From a bacterium (GTDB lineage Bacteria; Acidobacteriota; HRBIN11; JAKEFK01), in contig JAKEFK010000169.1 in the NCBI GenBank assembly GCA_022616075.1, forward strand, positions 1 to 42,271: a stretch of 42,271 bases of DNA. Direction: 5' to 3'. The notes below the pieces were generated by a model. That model was not told the origin of the DNA, made no database searches, and saw only the letters and a program-made list of their open reading frames with translations. Shown in pieces: positions 1 through 7,278 of this stretch. The position numbers were made by a program, and so were the translations under genes. The first letter of the stretch is position 1, and every line of letters starts with the position of its first letter.

Positions 1-861
1 ATCAATCGGATCGATGACTCCAACGAAGACCTTTTGTCCGGGACGCAGGCACCCTTTGATCAGCTGCAATACGCGTCGTGGGTCCTTTTCACTTGCCAGT
101 TGAATGTAGAAATTTCCGAACTCCATCTGAAAGAGCTCTGGCAATAATTGCGCATAATCCACATCAGCGCTGTGAGTGGAGTCCTGGTCGCCTCCTGGAC
201 AGGTGTGAATCCCTATTTTCCTTCTTTGTTCCGGAGAAAACCGGTCCAGAACCTGCTGATTCAAGTCGATAAAGCTTTTTAACAAACTCTTGGAAGGATC
301 CAGCTTCAAAGCCAATCTGCCTTCGGTGAAATCGACCTGAACGTTGTGGGCTCCTTGATCCAGACAACGCCGAATATCCTTCTCATTTTCATCCGTCAAA
401 TCTTTTAAGAATTCTGTTCTGGAGTAACCTTCAATTCCTGCTTGCGGGTAAAGCAGACTGAGAGCCGATGCGGATATCACAGCTTGTTTGATCGGAAGAT
501 GAGCATACTGCTGAGCAAATGACAGATAAGAATCGGCATATGTCTGATAACGGAATGGACCAGAAGTGAGCACCGGCAATTGCCGGGTGTGCCCATCTGC
601 AAACGGGATCGTCACGCCGCCGGCTCCCAAATTCTGCGCACCATGAATCGGATAAGTTGCAAAACTTGGTTTGCTCTGCTCACCATCCGTGATGACTTTC
701 GAGCCGGTGGCTTCAAAGAGCCGCATTGTTTCGATTACGGCTTTTCGATATTGCTCGTCCATGGTTTCGTGAGTGATTCCTCCCGTGCTGAAGGCGCGCA
801 TTGCCTCTATTAATGATTGTGATCTTGGAATACTGCCGATTGGCTCTGATGGAATTCGCAT
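1..861 (-). CDS. MetE-like cobalamin-independent methionine synthase II family protein (3' end outside window)
   Basis: The 287 visible residues start at the ATG at 861 and run off the left edge of the window, so the C-terminus is missing. The N-terminus carries a GSIPRS segment like the VGSxPRP opening of the MetE C-terminal barrel family. HTCPGGD near residues 219-225 supplies a His and a Cys, and Glu258 in QLASE follows, matching the order of zinc ligands (His, Cys, Glu, Cys) in that family; the last Cys would lie outside the window. VGVIDPID at the visible end is also typical. Stand-alone proteins of this type (about 370 aa) transfer methyl groups to thiols such as homocysteine, with varied or unknown methyl donors. 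It is transcribed away from egtB across a 59-bp gap. The family is fairly sure; the exact substrate is not. Confidence 0.85.
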   Translation of the reverse strand, partial: MRIPSEPIGSIPRSQSLIEAMRAFSTGGITHETMDEQYRKAVIETMRLFEATGSKVITDGEQSKPSFATYPIHGAQNLGAGGVTIPFADGHTRQLPVLTSGPFRYQTYADSYLSFAQQYAHLPIKQAVISASALSLLYPQAGIEGYSRTEFLKDLTDENEKDIRRCLDQGAHNVQVDFTEGRLALKLDPSKSLLKSFIDLNQQVLDRFSPEQRRKIGIHTCPGGDQDSTHSADVDYAQLLPELFQMEFGNFYIQLASEKDPRRVLQLIKGCLRPGQKVFVGVIDPID

Positions 862-920
862 GCTTCTATTCTAACCTAAGGGCTTGATTGCGCCATGTCC
901 ATCGCAGGAGTATCTTGTAC

Positions 921-2195
921 ATGATGAAGGACGTGCAGGTTTCGCAGCAGCTACAAAACTATATGTCGGTAAGGCAAAGGACCGAGGAACTGTGCCGCCC
1001 GCTCGAGACCGAAGATTACGTCATCCAGAGCATGCCGGATGTGAGTCCTGCAAAATGGCATCTGGGACACACCACGTGGTTTTTTGAGACCTTCTTGCTC
1101 CAAAAATATCAGCCCGGCTACAAGCCTTACCATGAAGTCTACGGTTATCTATTTAATTCCTATTACGAAACGATAGGGGAACGGTGGGCGCGCGCAAACC
1201 GCGGACTTCTGTCCCGGCCCACAGTAAGTGAAGTCTATGCTTATCGCGCGGCTGTGGATGAACGTATGCGAGAGTTGATGGAGTCCGGCTCGCTGGATTC
1301 GAATTTTCATTTTTTGCTTGAGCTGGGCCTGAATCACGAACAACAACATGAGGAGCTGCTGATCACAGACATCAAGAATGTTCTTGCGTTAAATCCACTC
1401 AAACCGGTTTATCAATCGCGGTCTGTAAGTTCCGCTCCAGATGCTGCGACCAATCGATACCTGCAGTTTGCAGGAGGACTCGTCGAAATCGGATTTGCCG
1501 GCTCCGGTTTTTCATTTGACAATGAGCGCCCAAAACATCGAGTGTGGCTAAACGACTTCTCTTTGCAAAATCGTCTGGTTACGAATGGCGACTATTTGCA
1601 ATTTATGAAAGATGGCGGCTATTCCGATTTCAGGCACTGGTTATCCGATGGCTGGGCCCTGGTGCAGCAGGAGGTTTGGAAGTCCCCGATGTATTGGGAA
1701 GATAGAGATGGTGAATGGCACGTCATGACTCTTTCCGGTCTGCAACGCGTGAATCTATCCGAACCTGTTTGTCATGTCAGCTACTATGAAGCGGATGCGT
1801 ATGCAAAATGGGCCCGCAAACGCCTTCCGTCAGAAGCGGAATGGGAACACGCGGCAGGCAACGTTGAAGAGCAAATAGACTCCGGAAATTTTGTTGAAGC
1901 CGGCAATTTCCATCCCCTGCCTTGTGGTGCGGGCGACTGGTCGGCGCACTCTCCGATGCAAATGTTTGGAGACGTTTGGGAGTGGACCCAGAGCGGCTAC
2001 TTACCTTACCCCGGATTTCAGCCGGAGCCCGGCGCCGTAGGCGAATACAACGGAAAGTTCATGAGTGATCAAATGATTCTCCGCGGAGGATCCTGCGCAA
2101 CCCCGCGAAATCACATTCGGAAAACCTACCGTAACTTTTTCCAGTGCGATAAGCGCTGGCAATTTACAGGAATTCGACTCGCTTCCGATGAATAA
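921..2195 (+). CDS. egtB: Ergothioneine biosynthesis protein EgtB (iron-dependent sulfoxide synthase)
   Basis: The product is 424 residues from the ATG at 921, preceded by AGGAG at 906-910. A longer TTG-initiated form from 888 is possible, but nothing in the sequence favours it. The N-terminal DinB-like half carries the iron ligands: His50 in WHLGHT and the HxxxH pair His139/His143 in NHEQQHEE. The C-terminal half is a formylglycine-generating-enzyme-like fold with GDVWEWT and ILRGGS. EgtB joins the sulfur of a cysteine or gamma-glutamylcysteine donor to trimethylhistidine (hercynine) with O2. No egtA or egtC is adjacent, and an acidobacterial EgtB is known to use cysteine directly, so cysteine may be the donor here; that is inference. 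The gene overlaps egtD by 8 bp. Confidence 0.93.
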   Translation: MMKDVQVSQQLQNYMSVRQRTEELCRPLETEDYVIQSMPDVSPAKWHLGHTTWFFETFLLQKYQPGYKPYHEVYGYLFNSYYETIGERWARANRGLLSRPTVSEVYAYRAAVDERMRELMESGSLDSNFHFLLELGLNHEQQHEELLITDIKNVLALNPLKPVYQSRSVSSAPDAATNRYLQFAGGLVEIGFAGSGFSFDNERPKHRVWLNDFSLQNRLVTNGDYLQFMKDGGYSDFRHWLSDGWALVQQEVWKSPMYWEDRDGEWHVMTLSGLQRVNLSEPVCHVSYYEADAYAKWARKRLPSEAEWEHAAGNVEEQIDSGNFVEAGNFHPLPCGAGDWSAHSPMQMFGDVWEWTQSGYLPYPGFQPEPGAVGEYNGKFMSDQMILRGGSCATPRNHIRKTYRNFFQCDKRWQFTGIRLASDE

Positions 2196-3195
2196 AGCGA
2201 TGCTCGCCGGATATGAGGTTTTGACTGATCTGGAAAGCAAGATCAGCATGAAAGAGACCTTCGCGCGGGATGTCTTGATCGGTCTATCCAGCAACCCGAA
2301 ACGAATCCCTTCAAAATATTTTTATGATGCTGAAGGAAGCCGTCTCTTTCAGCAAATCACCGATTTGAAGGAATACTATCTCACTCAATGCGAGTTTGAA
2401 ATCTTCCACAATCACAAAGAAGACATTGCCGGAATTCTCCGCGCGGAGAGTTTCAACCTGGTGGAGCTGGGCCCGGGAGACGCGCGAAAAACTCGGGTTT
2501 TGCTACAGCATTTTCTGGATCGAAAACTGGATTTTCATTACGTGCCGATCGATATTTCCGAGCCGGCATTGCGGGACCTCGTTCGAAATATGGAATTGGA
2601 ATTCCCGGGCGTACGCGTTCACGGGCTGGTATCCGAATATTTCAATGCATTGAACTGGTTGAAAAATCTAAATCACAGGAAAAACGTTGTTCTGTTTTTA
2701 GGATCGAGCATCGGTAATTTCAATCGTGACTCCACCCGCGTGTTTCTGCATAGTCTCTGGAATTCTTTGAACGCAAATGACTATGCGTTGATTGGCTTCG
2801 ATCTGAAGAAAGATATCGAGCTATTGCTGCGCGCTTACAATGATTCAAAGGGCGTTACTCGCGAGTTTAATCTGAATTTACTGCGAAGAATCAACCGCGA
2901 GTTAGGCGGGGGTTTTGATTTGAGCCGTTTCCGGCATTATGCGAGCTACAATGTTTTTTCAGGAGCGATGGAAAGTTATCTGGTAAGTTTGGAAAAGCAA
3001 ACAGTGATGATTCAGGAGATCGGCCAGAGTTTCTCCTTTGACCCGTGGGAGCCGATCCACACCGAATATTCGTATAAGTATTTGGAAAGTGATATCGCGA
3101 AACTCGCTGAAGATACCACGTTTTCCCCGATGACGCAGTTCTACGATTCCCGGAAATTCTTCACTGACGTTCTGTGGCGTGTGCACAAGCAATAA
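2188..3195 (+). CDS. egtD: L-histidine N(alpha)-methyltransferase EgtD
   Basis: The product is 335 residues, near the usual 320-330. It catalyses SAM-dependent trimethylation of histidine to hercynine, the substrate of EgtB. Family signatures are SKYFYDAEGSRLFQQI near the N-terminus, the SAM-binding VELGPGDARKT around residue 94, VPIDIS, and LFLGSSIGNF. The ATG lies 5 bases upstream of the egtB stop (ATGAATAA), so the two genes overlap by 8 bp and are probably translationally coupled. The stop is 16 bp from the end of the convergent patatin gene. Together egtB and egtD are enough for hercynyl-cysteine sulfoxide; the C-S lyase step (EgtE) must be encoded elsewhere or served by a general PLP enzyme. 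Confidence 0.93.
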   Translation: MNKAMLAGYEVLTDLESKISMKETFARDVLIGLSSNPKRIPSKYFYDAEGSRLFQQITDLKEYYLTQCEFEIFHNHKEDIAGILRAESFNLVELGPGDARKTRVLLQHFLDRKLDFHYVPIDISEPALRDLVRNMELEFPGVRVHGLVSEYFNALNWLKNLNHRKNVVLFLGSSIGNFNRDSTRVFLHSLWNSLNANDYALIGFDLKKDIELLLRAYNDSKGVTREFNLNLLRRINRELGGGFDLSRFRHYASYNVFSGAMESYLVSLEKQTVMIQEIGQSFSFDPWEPIHTEYSYKYLESDIAKLAEDTTFSPMTQFYDSRKFFTDVLWRVHKQ

Positions 3196-3211
3196 GTTTT
3201 GACCTGCACTT

Positions 3212-5275
3212 CTAATCGGAAGTTTGTGAAGCCAGAACTGAAGGTTGCTGATACCACCATTGTTTCAGGGCGGCCAATCTTTTGTCGTTTTTCTTTTCTA
3301 ACATGCCGCTCTTTATCTCGTCCTTTTCATTTCGAGTAAGGTACCAGCTGAGAGCCGCCTCACCCGAGAATTCGAATGTTACGGTTCTAAACAGAAAATC
3401 CGATTTGTCGCTCGCCCGTTTGTACAAAGCCTGCAAGATCTCATCATTTCGATAAGACATGGAGGCTTCCCGCGCGCTCAACATCGCCTTAATGGGAGTT
3501 GTAACCCATGGTAGCAATATTTTGCCCGACTCGCCGTCTGTTGTATAGGAAGTCCTCTTAAGTTCCAATACGTCGCGGATCTGAACCAGGAGGATTCCGC
3601 TGATGCCAGCCTCCATTAGCTTCTCCCAATTCTTGTAAATCCAAAGTGAAGCTACATCGATTCCGTAATTGTCGTAATAACCCGCATCAACAACGTGCCG
3701 CATCGGATCCGTCGGTATAAATGAAGCGGGAGTAACATAGGGAAAGGATGCACTCATTCTCGCGGCAGTAGCGAGTTTAAGCTGTGATTCGGGAAAAAGA
3801 CAAAAGAATTCTAATGCGGAAAGGGAATATCTGTTTTCTTTATCGCACCCGGGATAGCTGTTTAGATCCGGACAACAGCAAGGCCCTTCACTATCCAACA
3901 TGGTTGCAAGGTGCAGGTTGCTGATTAGCAAACGCCGCCCATCCTGAACCAGCATCGGTGAAAAAATAAGTGAAGGAAGGGTACCCTTTTCTTCTTCGGT
4001 CCTGAGTTCTCTGACCGGGACATCCATTAAATAGTTTGTGTTTTTGGCCCACGCATTCTGCAACGCCCATCCGCGATCCTGAAAATTTGCAATGCCATAA
4101 AAAGGTATAAGTGGCACGTCTCGTAGGAAAAGATAGCGAGCAACTGGACTCAAACTATCTTTCATGACGCTCTCCATTCGATCCGGAAGCGGATTGCACC
4201 CCATCTGTTCCAACCTTCTATGCGCAACATAATGAGCAGCACCCACCATGCCACCTGAAGCCCCTGTAATCACGCGAATAGACGAAGCAAAATCGAGAAT
4301 CTCCGATTCCAACTTTGTAAGTACACTCATTGTCCATGCTGCCGCCCTGATCCCGCCCCCACTCGTTGCAACCACAACAAGTTTCGGGTTCTTCTGGTTT
4401 ATGTGTTTCTTCCAGTTGTCTAAAACCTCACTATCCTCAAGCAGTCCATCCGGCTGCTTCATGCAGCTGGGATTTGGCGGTATAGGTGTAGCGATGTCGT
4501 AATCCAGCTCTTTTTTCTCGCCAAAGCGACTGTTTTTTGCTGAACACATGCTTAGGAGCGCCAGTAGCAGCAAAAGCGCCAAAATCGTGCCCGGATGGTA
4601 TGTCCGGAAATAGTAATGAATGGCGCCGTAAATTCGGACGAGAAGTCCTAATCCGATGCACAATCCCCACGATGGGGGGAGTATGAAAATAAAGAATGCC
4701 GAAAGTGTAACGAAAAATAATCCAAAGGCAATAAACGAAAGCAAAGCAATTGCGTGTCGTCTCAAAATGCGATTATCCGCTTCTGCTAATCTGGGCATTT
4801 TGCGAAGCAGCCATGTAACCCAATTGATCAGACCATAATTCCAAATGGGGAGTTGGTGGACCTGGGTTGAAGTAAACCAAAAAAGAATGGAACCCAGGAT
4901 TCCGCCAATGATTAGAGGGAGCGTTTTTTCTACTTCGAATGTGTCGGCATTGAGTGAAGATAGGAGAGCAATCGCCATCAACACACCGAAAGTCCGCAGA
5001 TAATACCAGTTTCTTGTTCTGGAAAGATTTTTGATCCAGGACTTCTCCGCATCCAGTAAATATCCAACCGCAGATAGGTCCGTCAGCAGCCACGCAAGAC
5101 CGACTCCAGCAAAAAACTGAAGCCATTTGGTTTCGTGCCAGAACAGATAAGGCAGTCCCAAACCACGTCCAAAACCGTAGAGGATACCGATGATCGCAGC
5201 AGCGGACAGGAATAACAACGGGTACTTTAAAAACCATTCTGAGAGTGGCCTAAAAAAGTTTCCGATTGCTTTCAC
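3212..5275 (-). CDS. Membrane-anchored patatin-like phospholipase
   Basis: The product is 687 residues from a GTG at 5275, with GGGAG just upstream. The first about 260 residues contain some seven hydrophobic spans, and the rest is a patatin lipase domain. It has the oxyanion-hole glycines in SGGGIRA (about residue 301), the nucleophile elbow GASGG (Ser about 339) and the Asp of VVDAGYYDNYG (about 528), so the Ser-Asp dyad is complete. Patatins hydrolyse acyl chains from lipids; a membrane-bound form could remodel the host membrane or act on a lipidated substrate. Upstream lies a sigma-54-like element (5329-5343) and paired dyad operators that are nearly duplicated upstream of the 5771-6646 gene. 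It is therefore probably part of the same regulon. The substrate is unknown. Confidence 0.85.
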   Translation of the reverse strand: MKAIGNFFRPLSEWFLKYPLLFLSAAAIIGILYGFGRGLGLPYLFWHETKWLQFFAGVGLAWLLTDLSAVGYLLDAEKSWIKNLSRTRNWYYLRTFGVLMAIALLSSLNADTFEVEKTLPLIIGGILGSILFWFTSTQVHQLPIWNYGLINWVTWLLRKMPRLAEADNRILRRHAIALLSFIAFGLFFVTLSAFFIFILPPSWGLCIGLGLLVRIYGAIHYYFRTYHPGTILALLLLLALLSMCSAKNSRFGEKKELDYDIATPIPPNPSCMKQPDGLLEDSEVLDNWKKHINQKNPKLVVVATSGGGIRAAAWTMSVLTKLESEILDFASSIRVITGASGGMVGAAHYVAHRRLEQMGCNPLPDRMESVMKDSLSPVARYLFLRDVPLIPFYGIANFQDRGWALQNAWAKNTNYLMDVPVRELRTEEEKGTLPSLIFSPMLVQDGRRLLISNLHLATMLDSEGPCCCPDLNSYPGCDKENRYSLSALEFFCLFPESQLKLATAARMSASFPYVTPASFIPTDPMRHVVDAGYYDNYGIDVASLWIYKNWEKLMEAGISGILLVQIRDVLELKRTSYTTDGESGKILLPWVTTPIKAMLSAREASMSYRNDEILQALYKRASDKSDFLFRTVTFEFSGEAALSWYLTRNEKDEIKSGMLEKKNDKRLAALKQWWYQQPSVLASQTSD

Positions 5276-5328
5276 TCTCCCTCTTTTACCCCAAACATGG
5301 CTGCGCCCCGTCAGTCACAAAAATGACA

Positions 5329-5343
5329 TCAAGGAACATGCCA
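5329..5343 (-). promoter_or_regulatory. Sigma-54-like -24/-12 promoter element A
   Basis: Read on the minus strand, TGGCAT-GTTCC-TTGA gives the GG of the -24 box and TTG of the -12 box with the correct 5-base spacer. The last consensus base is A instead of C. The same 15 bases occur in region B. Transcription would start near 5317, about 40 nt before the GTG at 5275. Confidence 0.6.
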
Positions 5344-5408
5344 TGATCAAGCAACGGAATTACGCGAGGTCTTTCTCGAGTATGCAAAATTGTTGAACCA
5401 AGCACATC

Positions 5409-5425
5409 TGTTGACAAAAACGACA
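5409..5425 (+). promoter_or_regulatory. 17-bp dyad operator A1 (TGTTG-N7-CNACA)
   Basis: TGTTGACAAAAACGACA has near dyad symmetry and lies 79 bp upstream of the -12 box of promoter A, a typical distance for a sigma-54 activator site. The same motif occurs at 6915-6931 and 7550-7566. Confidence 0.65.
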
Positions 5426-5461
5426 GCGAACGCATGCACGATGCTCGAGATTGGGAAGATG

Positions 5462-5478
5462 TGTAGTAATTGTCAGCA
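5462..5478 (-). promoter_or_regulatory. 17-bp dyad operator A2, inverted copy
   Basis: Minus-strand TGCTGACAATTACTACA is a second copy of the dyad in opposite orientation. Its centre is 53 bp from that of A1, about five helical turns. Confidence 0.6.
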
Positions 5479-5634
5479 ATTCTTACTTACGCGACCCTAC
5501 TTGTGATGAAGAGGCTTAATTTTGAATTCTGAAATAGAGTGTGGTGGACTAACTACATCAAAATTGATTTTTGAACTATCAACTCGGATGTGATCCTGAA
5601 ATCGGTAAGTTCGAAATGAGTAGGCTGGAAGAGT

Positions 5635-5705
5635 GCGGCGGTGGGCTTCCGCAGGTCTTCAAAAACGGGGGGTTTCTGCCTCCTGGGCTGACTGCCCACC
5701 ACCGC
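5635..5705. other. Long imperfect inverted repeat (possible structured RNA or terminator)
   Basis: GCGGCGGTGGGC (5635-5646) pairs with GCCCACCACCGC (5694-5705) at 11 of 12 positions, around a 47-nt G/C-rich interior. It lies just beyond the stop of the 5771-6646 gene. No T-tract follows on either strand, so a simple intrinsic terminator is not evident. It does not match any RNA family I recognise. Confidence 0.45.
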
Positions 5706-5770
5706 TTCGATGCCACCCGACTGATCCATTGCGGACGTCTATTCACAGATGAAGCATCGTGACAGTCTCC

Positions 5771-6646
5771 TCAAACAATTAGGGTATAGCCCGGATTGAT
5801 TTTTTGATAATGCAACAAGATTTGATGAATGTCGTATGGATGTGTTGCTGATTGAGCAAGTTTATGTTCAGCAACCTGAAAAATGGATTGGATTCCTCCG
5901 GCGTCATCGATGTACGCCTCCACAAATAACTCCAGAGTTCCGGGCTTGCAAGAAAAAGTGAGCTGCAAATTTCCGTAAAGTTCCGGCGTCTTAAAGCTGT
6001 CGATGAGCTCAAAAGCGGACGAAGCCGCGTGTAAAGTGCTACCGATTTCATGGAATTGCTCGTCCATGCAGGCCTTGATGACTTCATCGCGAAGTTCCTC
6101 CTGAACTCTCGCGAAAATACGGTCTCCGCGTAATCCTGTAAGAGTATCGATGTAAGAAAATGCCGTGCGCCCATTTTGAAATACCGTGGCGCTCAACTTT
6201 GCGTAAAGATTAAAAAGACCGGTTTTTTTCAACGGATCAAAATGCGGAGCATCGTAAAGCTGTTTGCCTCGCAATTTTTTGAATGGATCAAAGGAAGATT
6301 TTTCGAGAAGGTTCATCAATTCAGACGACAGTTCTTCATATTTCGGAAAACGGACCTCTTTTACACTCATTGGATCAATTGCCAGAACAATATCTTCTTC
6401 GTTCTCCTCAGTGGTGCTGATTCTGATGATCGTAAACATGGAGCGATAACGATCCGGATTCACCCACAGCATGTATCGGCCTCCGCGTCCCGCTTCCGAA
6501 TGATCTATCGTAAGCTCAGCCGGATTTTTTGTTCCCTGAACTTCATAGTTCCGGTGAAGCACTAAGTGTTCCAGGCGAATTCGCATAGAATCAGATACCT
6601 TTTCAAATGAAGCATCATAAAAATTAAGCCGGAGGTGACTGGTCAA
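5771..6646 (-). CDS. Conserved-looking protein of unknown function, 291 aa
   Basis: The product starts at a TTG (6646) with AAGGA seven bases upstream; an in-frame TAA just before it rules out a longer form. No signal peptide or membrane span is visible. The N-terminal part (to about residue 95) is rich in alternating hydrophobic residues, suggesting beta structure. The middle contains KLRGKQLYD and FNLYAKLSAT, and the C-terminal part contains YGNLQLTF, EAYIDDAGG and THPYDIHQIL. That C-terminal pattern looks like a conserved domain, but I cannot name it. The gene has a long leader with a hairpin, a sigma-54-like element at 6831-6845 and the same paired operators as the patatin gene. It probably acts in the cytoplasm within the same response. 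Confidence 0.75.
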   Translation of the reverse strand: MTSHLRLNFYDASFEKVSDSMRIRLEHLVLHRNYEVQGTKNPAELTIDHSEAGRGGRYMLWVNPDRYRSMFTIIRISTTEENEEDIVLAIDPMSVKEVRFPKYEELSSELMNLLEKSSFDPFKKLRGKQLYDAPHFDPLKKTGLFNLYAKLSATVFQNGRTAFSYIDTLTGLRGDRIFARVQEELRDEVIKACMDEQFHEIGSTLHAASSAFELIDSFKTPELYGNLQLTFSCKPGTLELFVEAYIDDAGGIQSIFQVAEHKLAQSATHPYDIHQILLHYQKINPGYTLIV

Positions 6647-6695
6647 TTGATTTTCCTTTTACATTCGTTATGAGGGGCTTGTCGCAGAAAGAAGG

Positions 6696-6755
6696 GAGCT
6701 GAGGATGCTGACCTATTTGGGAATCCTATAAAGAATTGGCAGCATCACTCAGCTC
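6696..6755 (-). other. Stem-loop in the leader of the 291-aa gene
   Basis: GAGCTGAGGATGCTG (6696-6710) pairs with 6740-6755 over 15 bp with one bulged base and a 29-nt loop. If promoter B is used, this hairpin lies inside a leader of about 174 nt, some 50 nt before the TTG start. It could protect the transcript or regulate translation. No T-tract follows. Confidence 0.5.
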
Positions 6756-6830
6756 GGCCTCAGAACAAACACAATGACCTTGAACTACTCCTAACGTGGC
6801 TTCGCCCCCTCAGTTACAGAAAGTTACCCT

Positions 6831-6845
6831 TCAAGGAACATGCCA
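6831..6845 (-). promoter_or_regulatory. Sigma-54-like -24/-12 promoter element B
   Basis: Minus-strand TGGCAT-GTTCC-TTGA is identical to promoter A over all 15 bases, with A in place of the consensus C in the -12 box. The predicted start near 6819 gives a leader of about 174 nt to the TTG at 6646. Confidence 0.6.
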
Positions 6846-6914
6846 CGGGCAGAAAAGTAGCGCTGAAGTGAAGTTCTCGAGTATCGGTGATCAAAAGGCA
6901 CAAAAACGAGCTAC

Positions 6915-6931
6915 TGTTGACAAAAACAACA
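6915..6931 (+). promoter_or_regulatory. 17-bp dyad operator B1
   Basis: TGTTGACAAAAACAACA is the most symmetric copy (TGTTG-N7-CAACA). It lies 83 bp upstream of the -12 box of promoter B. Confidence 0.65.
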
Positions 6932-6975
6932 CTCGAGGACTTTATATTGAAAACACCCGACGCCGCCGGTACGGG

Positions 6976-6992
6976 TGTAGCAATTGTCAACA
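6976..6992 (-). promoter_or_regulatory. 17-bp dyad operator B2, inverted copy
   Basis: Minus-strand TGTTGACAATTGCTACA lies with its centre 61 bp from that of B1, about six helical turns, and ends four bases before the stop codon of the 81-aa gene. Confidence 0.6.
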
Positions 6993-6996
6993 AAGC

Positions 6997-7242
6997 CTAG
7001 CTTCGTCTCCGCATTGCATCTGAATGCAACAAACTCTGATTCGAAATCCACAAAGCATCGTCTGCACAGTTCACCGAGAAGCGGAAAATCCGGCCGGTGA
7101 AATCCTGAATCAACTTGACGAGCAAACCGCTTTTATAACGAATCGTCTTCTCAATCAGGAAAGAGGATTCTGGAATCATTCTTTCCATTGTGGTTTCGAT
7201 TTCCTCCTCCGCTGGAAGACTGAGCATCACTTTGCTTGACAT
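6997..7242 (-). CDS. Small soluble protein of unknown function, 81 aa, downstream of the secreted peptide gene
   Basis: The chosen start is the ATG at 7242 (MSSKVMLSLPAEEE), with GGGGAGA about 10 bases upstream. A longer form from 7278 would use a non-ATG start and read through the ribosome-binding site. The product has an acidic N-terminus, then RMIPESSFLIEKTIRYK and LIQDFTGRIFRF, with no signal peptide or membrane span. Its start is 36 bp after the stop of the 53-aa peptide gene, so both are probably transcribed from the sigma-54 promoter at 7467-7482. It could be a partner, immunity or processing factor for the peptide; that is inference from position only. I recognise no family. Confidence 0.6.
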   Translation of the reverse strand: MSSKVMLSLPAEEEIETTMERMIPESSFLIEKTIRYKSGLLVKLIQDFTGRIFRFSVNCADDALWISNQSLLHSDAMRRRS

Positions 7243-7278
7243 AGGTTCATTCTCTCCCCGATCAGGCTCGAGCTTCAA

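Larger units (their letters stand above)
5291..5480. repeat. Regulatory region A, diverged copy of region B
   Basis: About 190 bp upstream of the patatin gene matches 6794-6994 in ordered blocks. These are TGGCTKCGCCCC, CAAGGAACATGCCA, TTCTCGAGTAT, TGTTGACAAAAACRACA and GTGTAGYAATTGTCARCA, with changes between blocks. The two copies have the same orientation and each sits upstream of a minus-strand gene. The surviving blocks are the promoter and operators, which suggests either an old duplication of a promoter region or strong selection on these sites. The rest of the 495-bp gap (5276-5770) holds a long inverted repeat and no convincing gene. Confidence 0.75.
6794..6994. repeat. Regulatory region B, diverged copy of region A
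   Basis: This 200-bp stretch matches 5291-5480 block by block in the same orientation: TGGCTTCGCCCC, CAAGGAACATGCCA, TTCTCGAGTAT, TGTTGACAAAAAC and the inverted TGTAGCAATTGTCAACA. It starts just past the stop of the 81-aa gene and contains promoter B and two operators for the 291-aa gene. Confidence 0.75.

Noticed and set aside
5280-5301. Eight-codon frame ending on the GTG start of the patatin gene
   Set aside because: It is not kept in the paralogous region B, so a leader-peptide role has no support.
5651-5667. CTTCAAA resembling the anticodon loop of selenocysteine tRNA
   Set aside because: The flanking bases do not form an anticodon stem, and no matching acceptor or T-arm was found around it.
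5571-5762. Plus-strand 63-residue frame
   Set aside because: It begins at a non-ATG codon without a good ribosome-binding site and consists mostly of the long inverted repeat.
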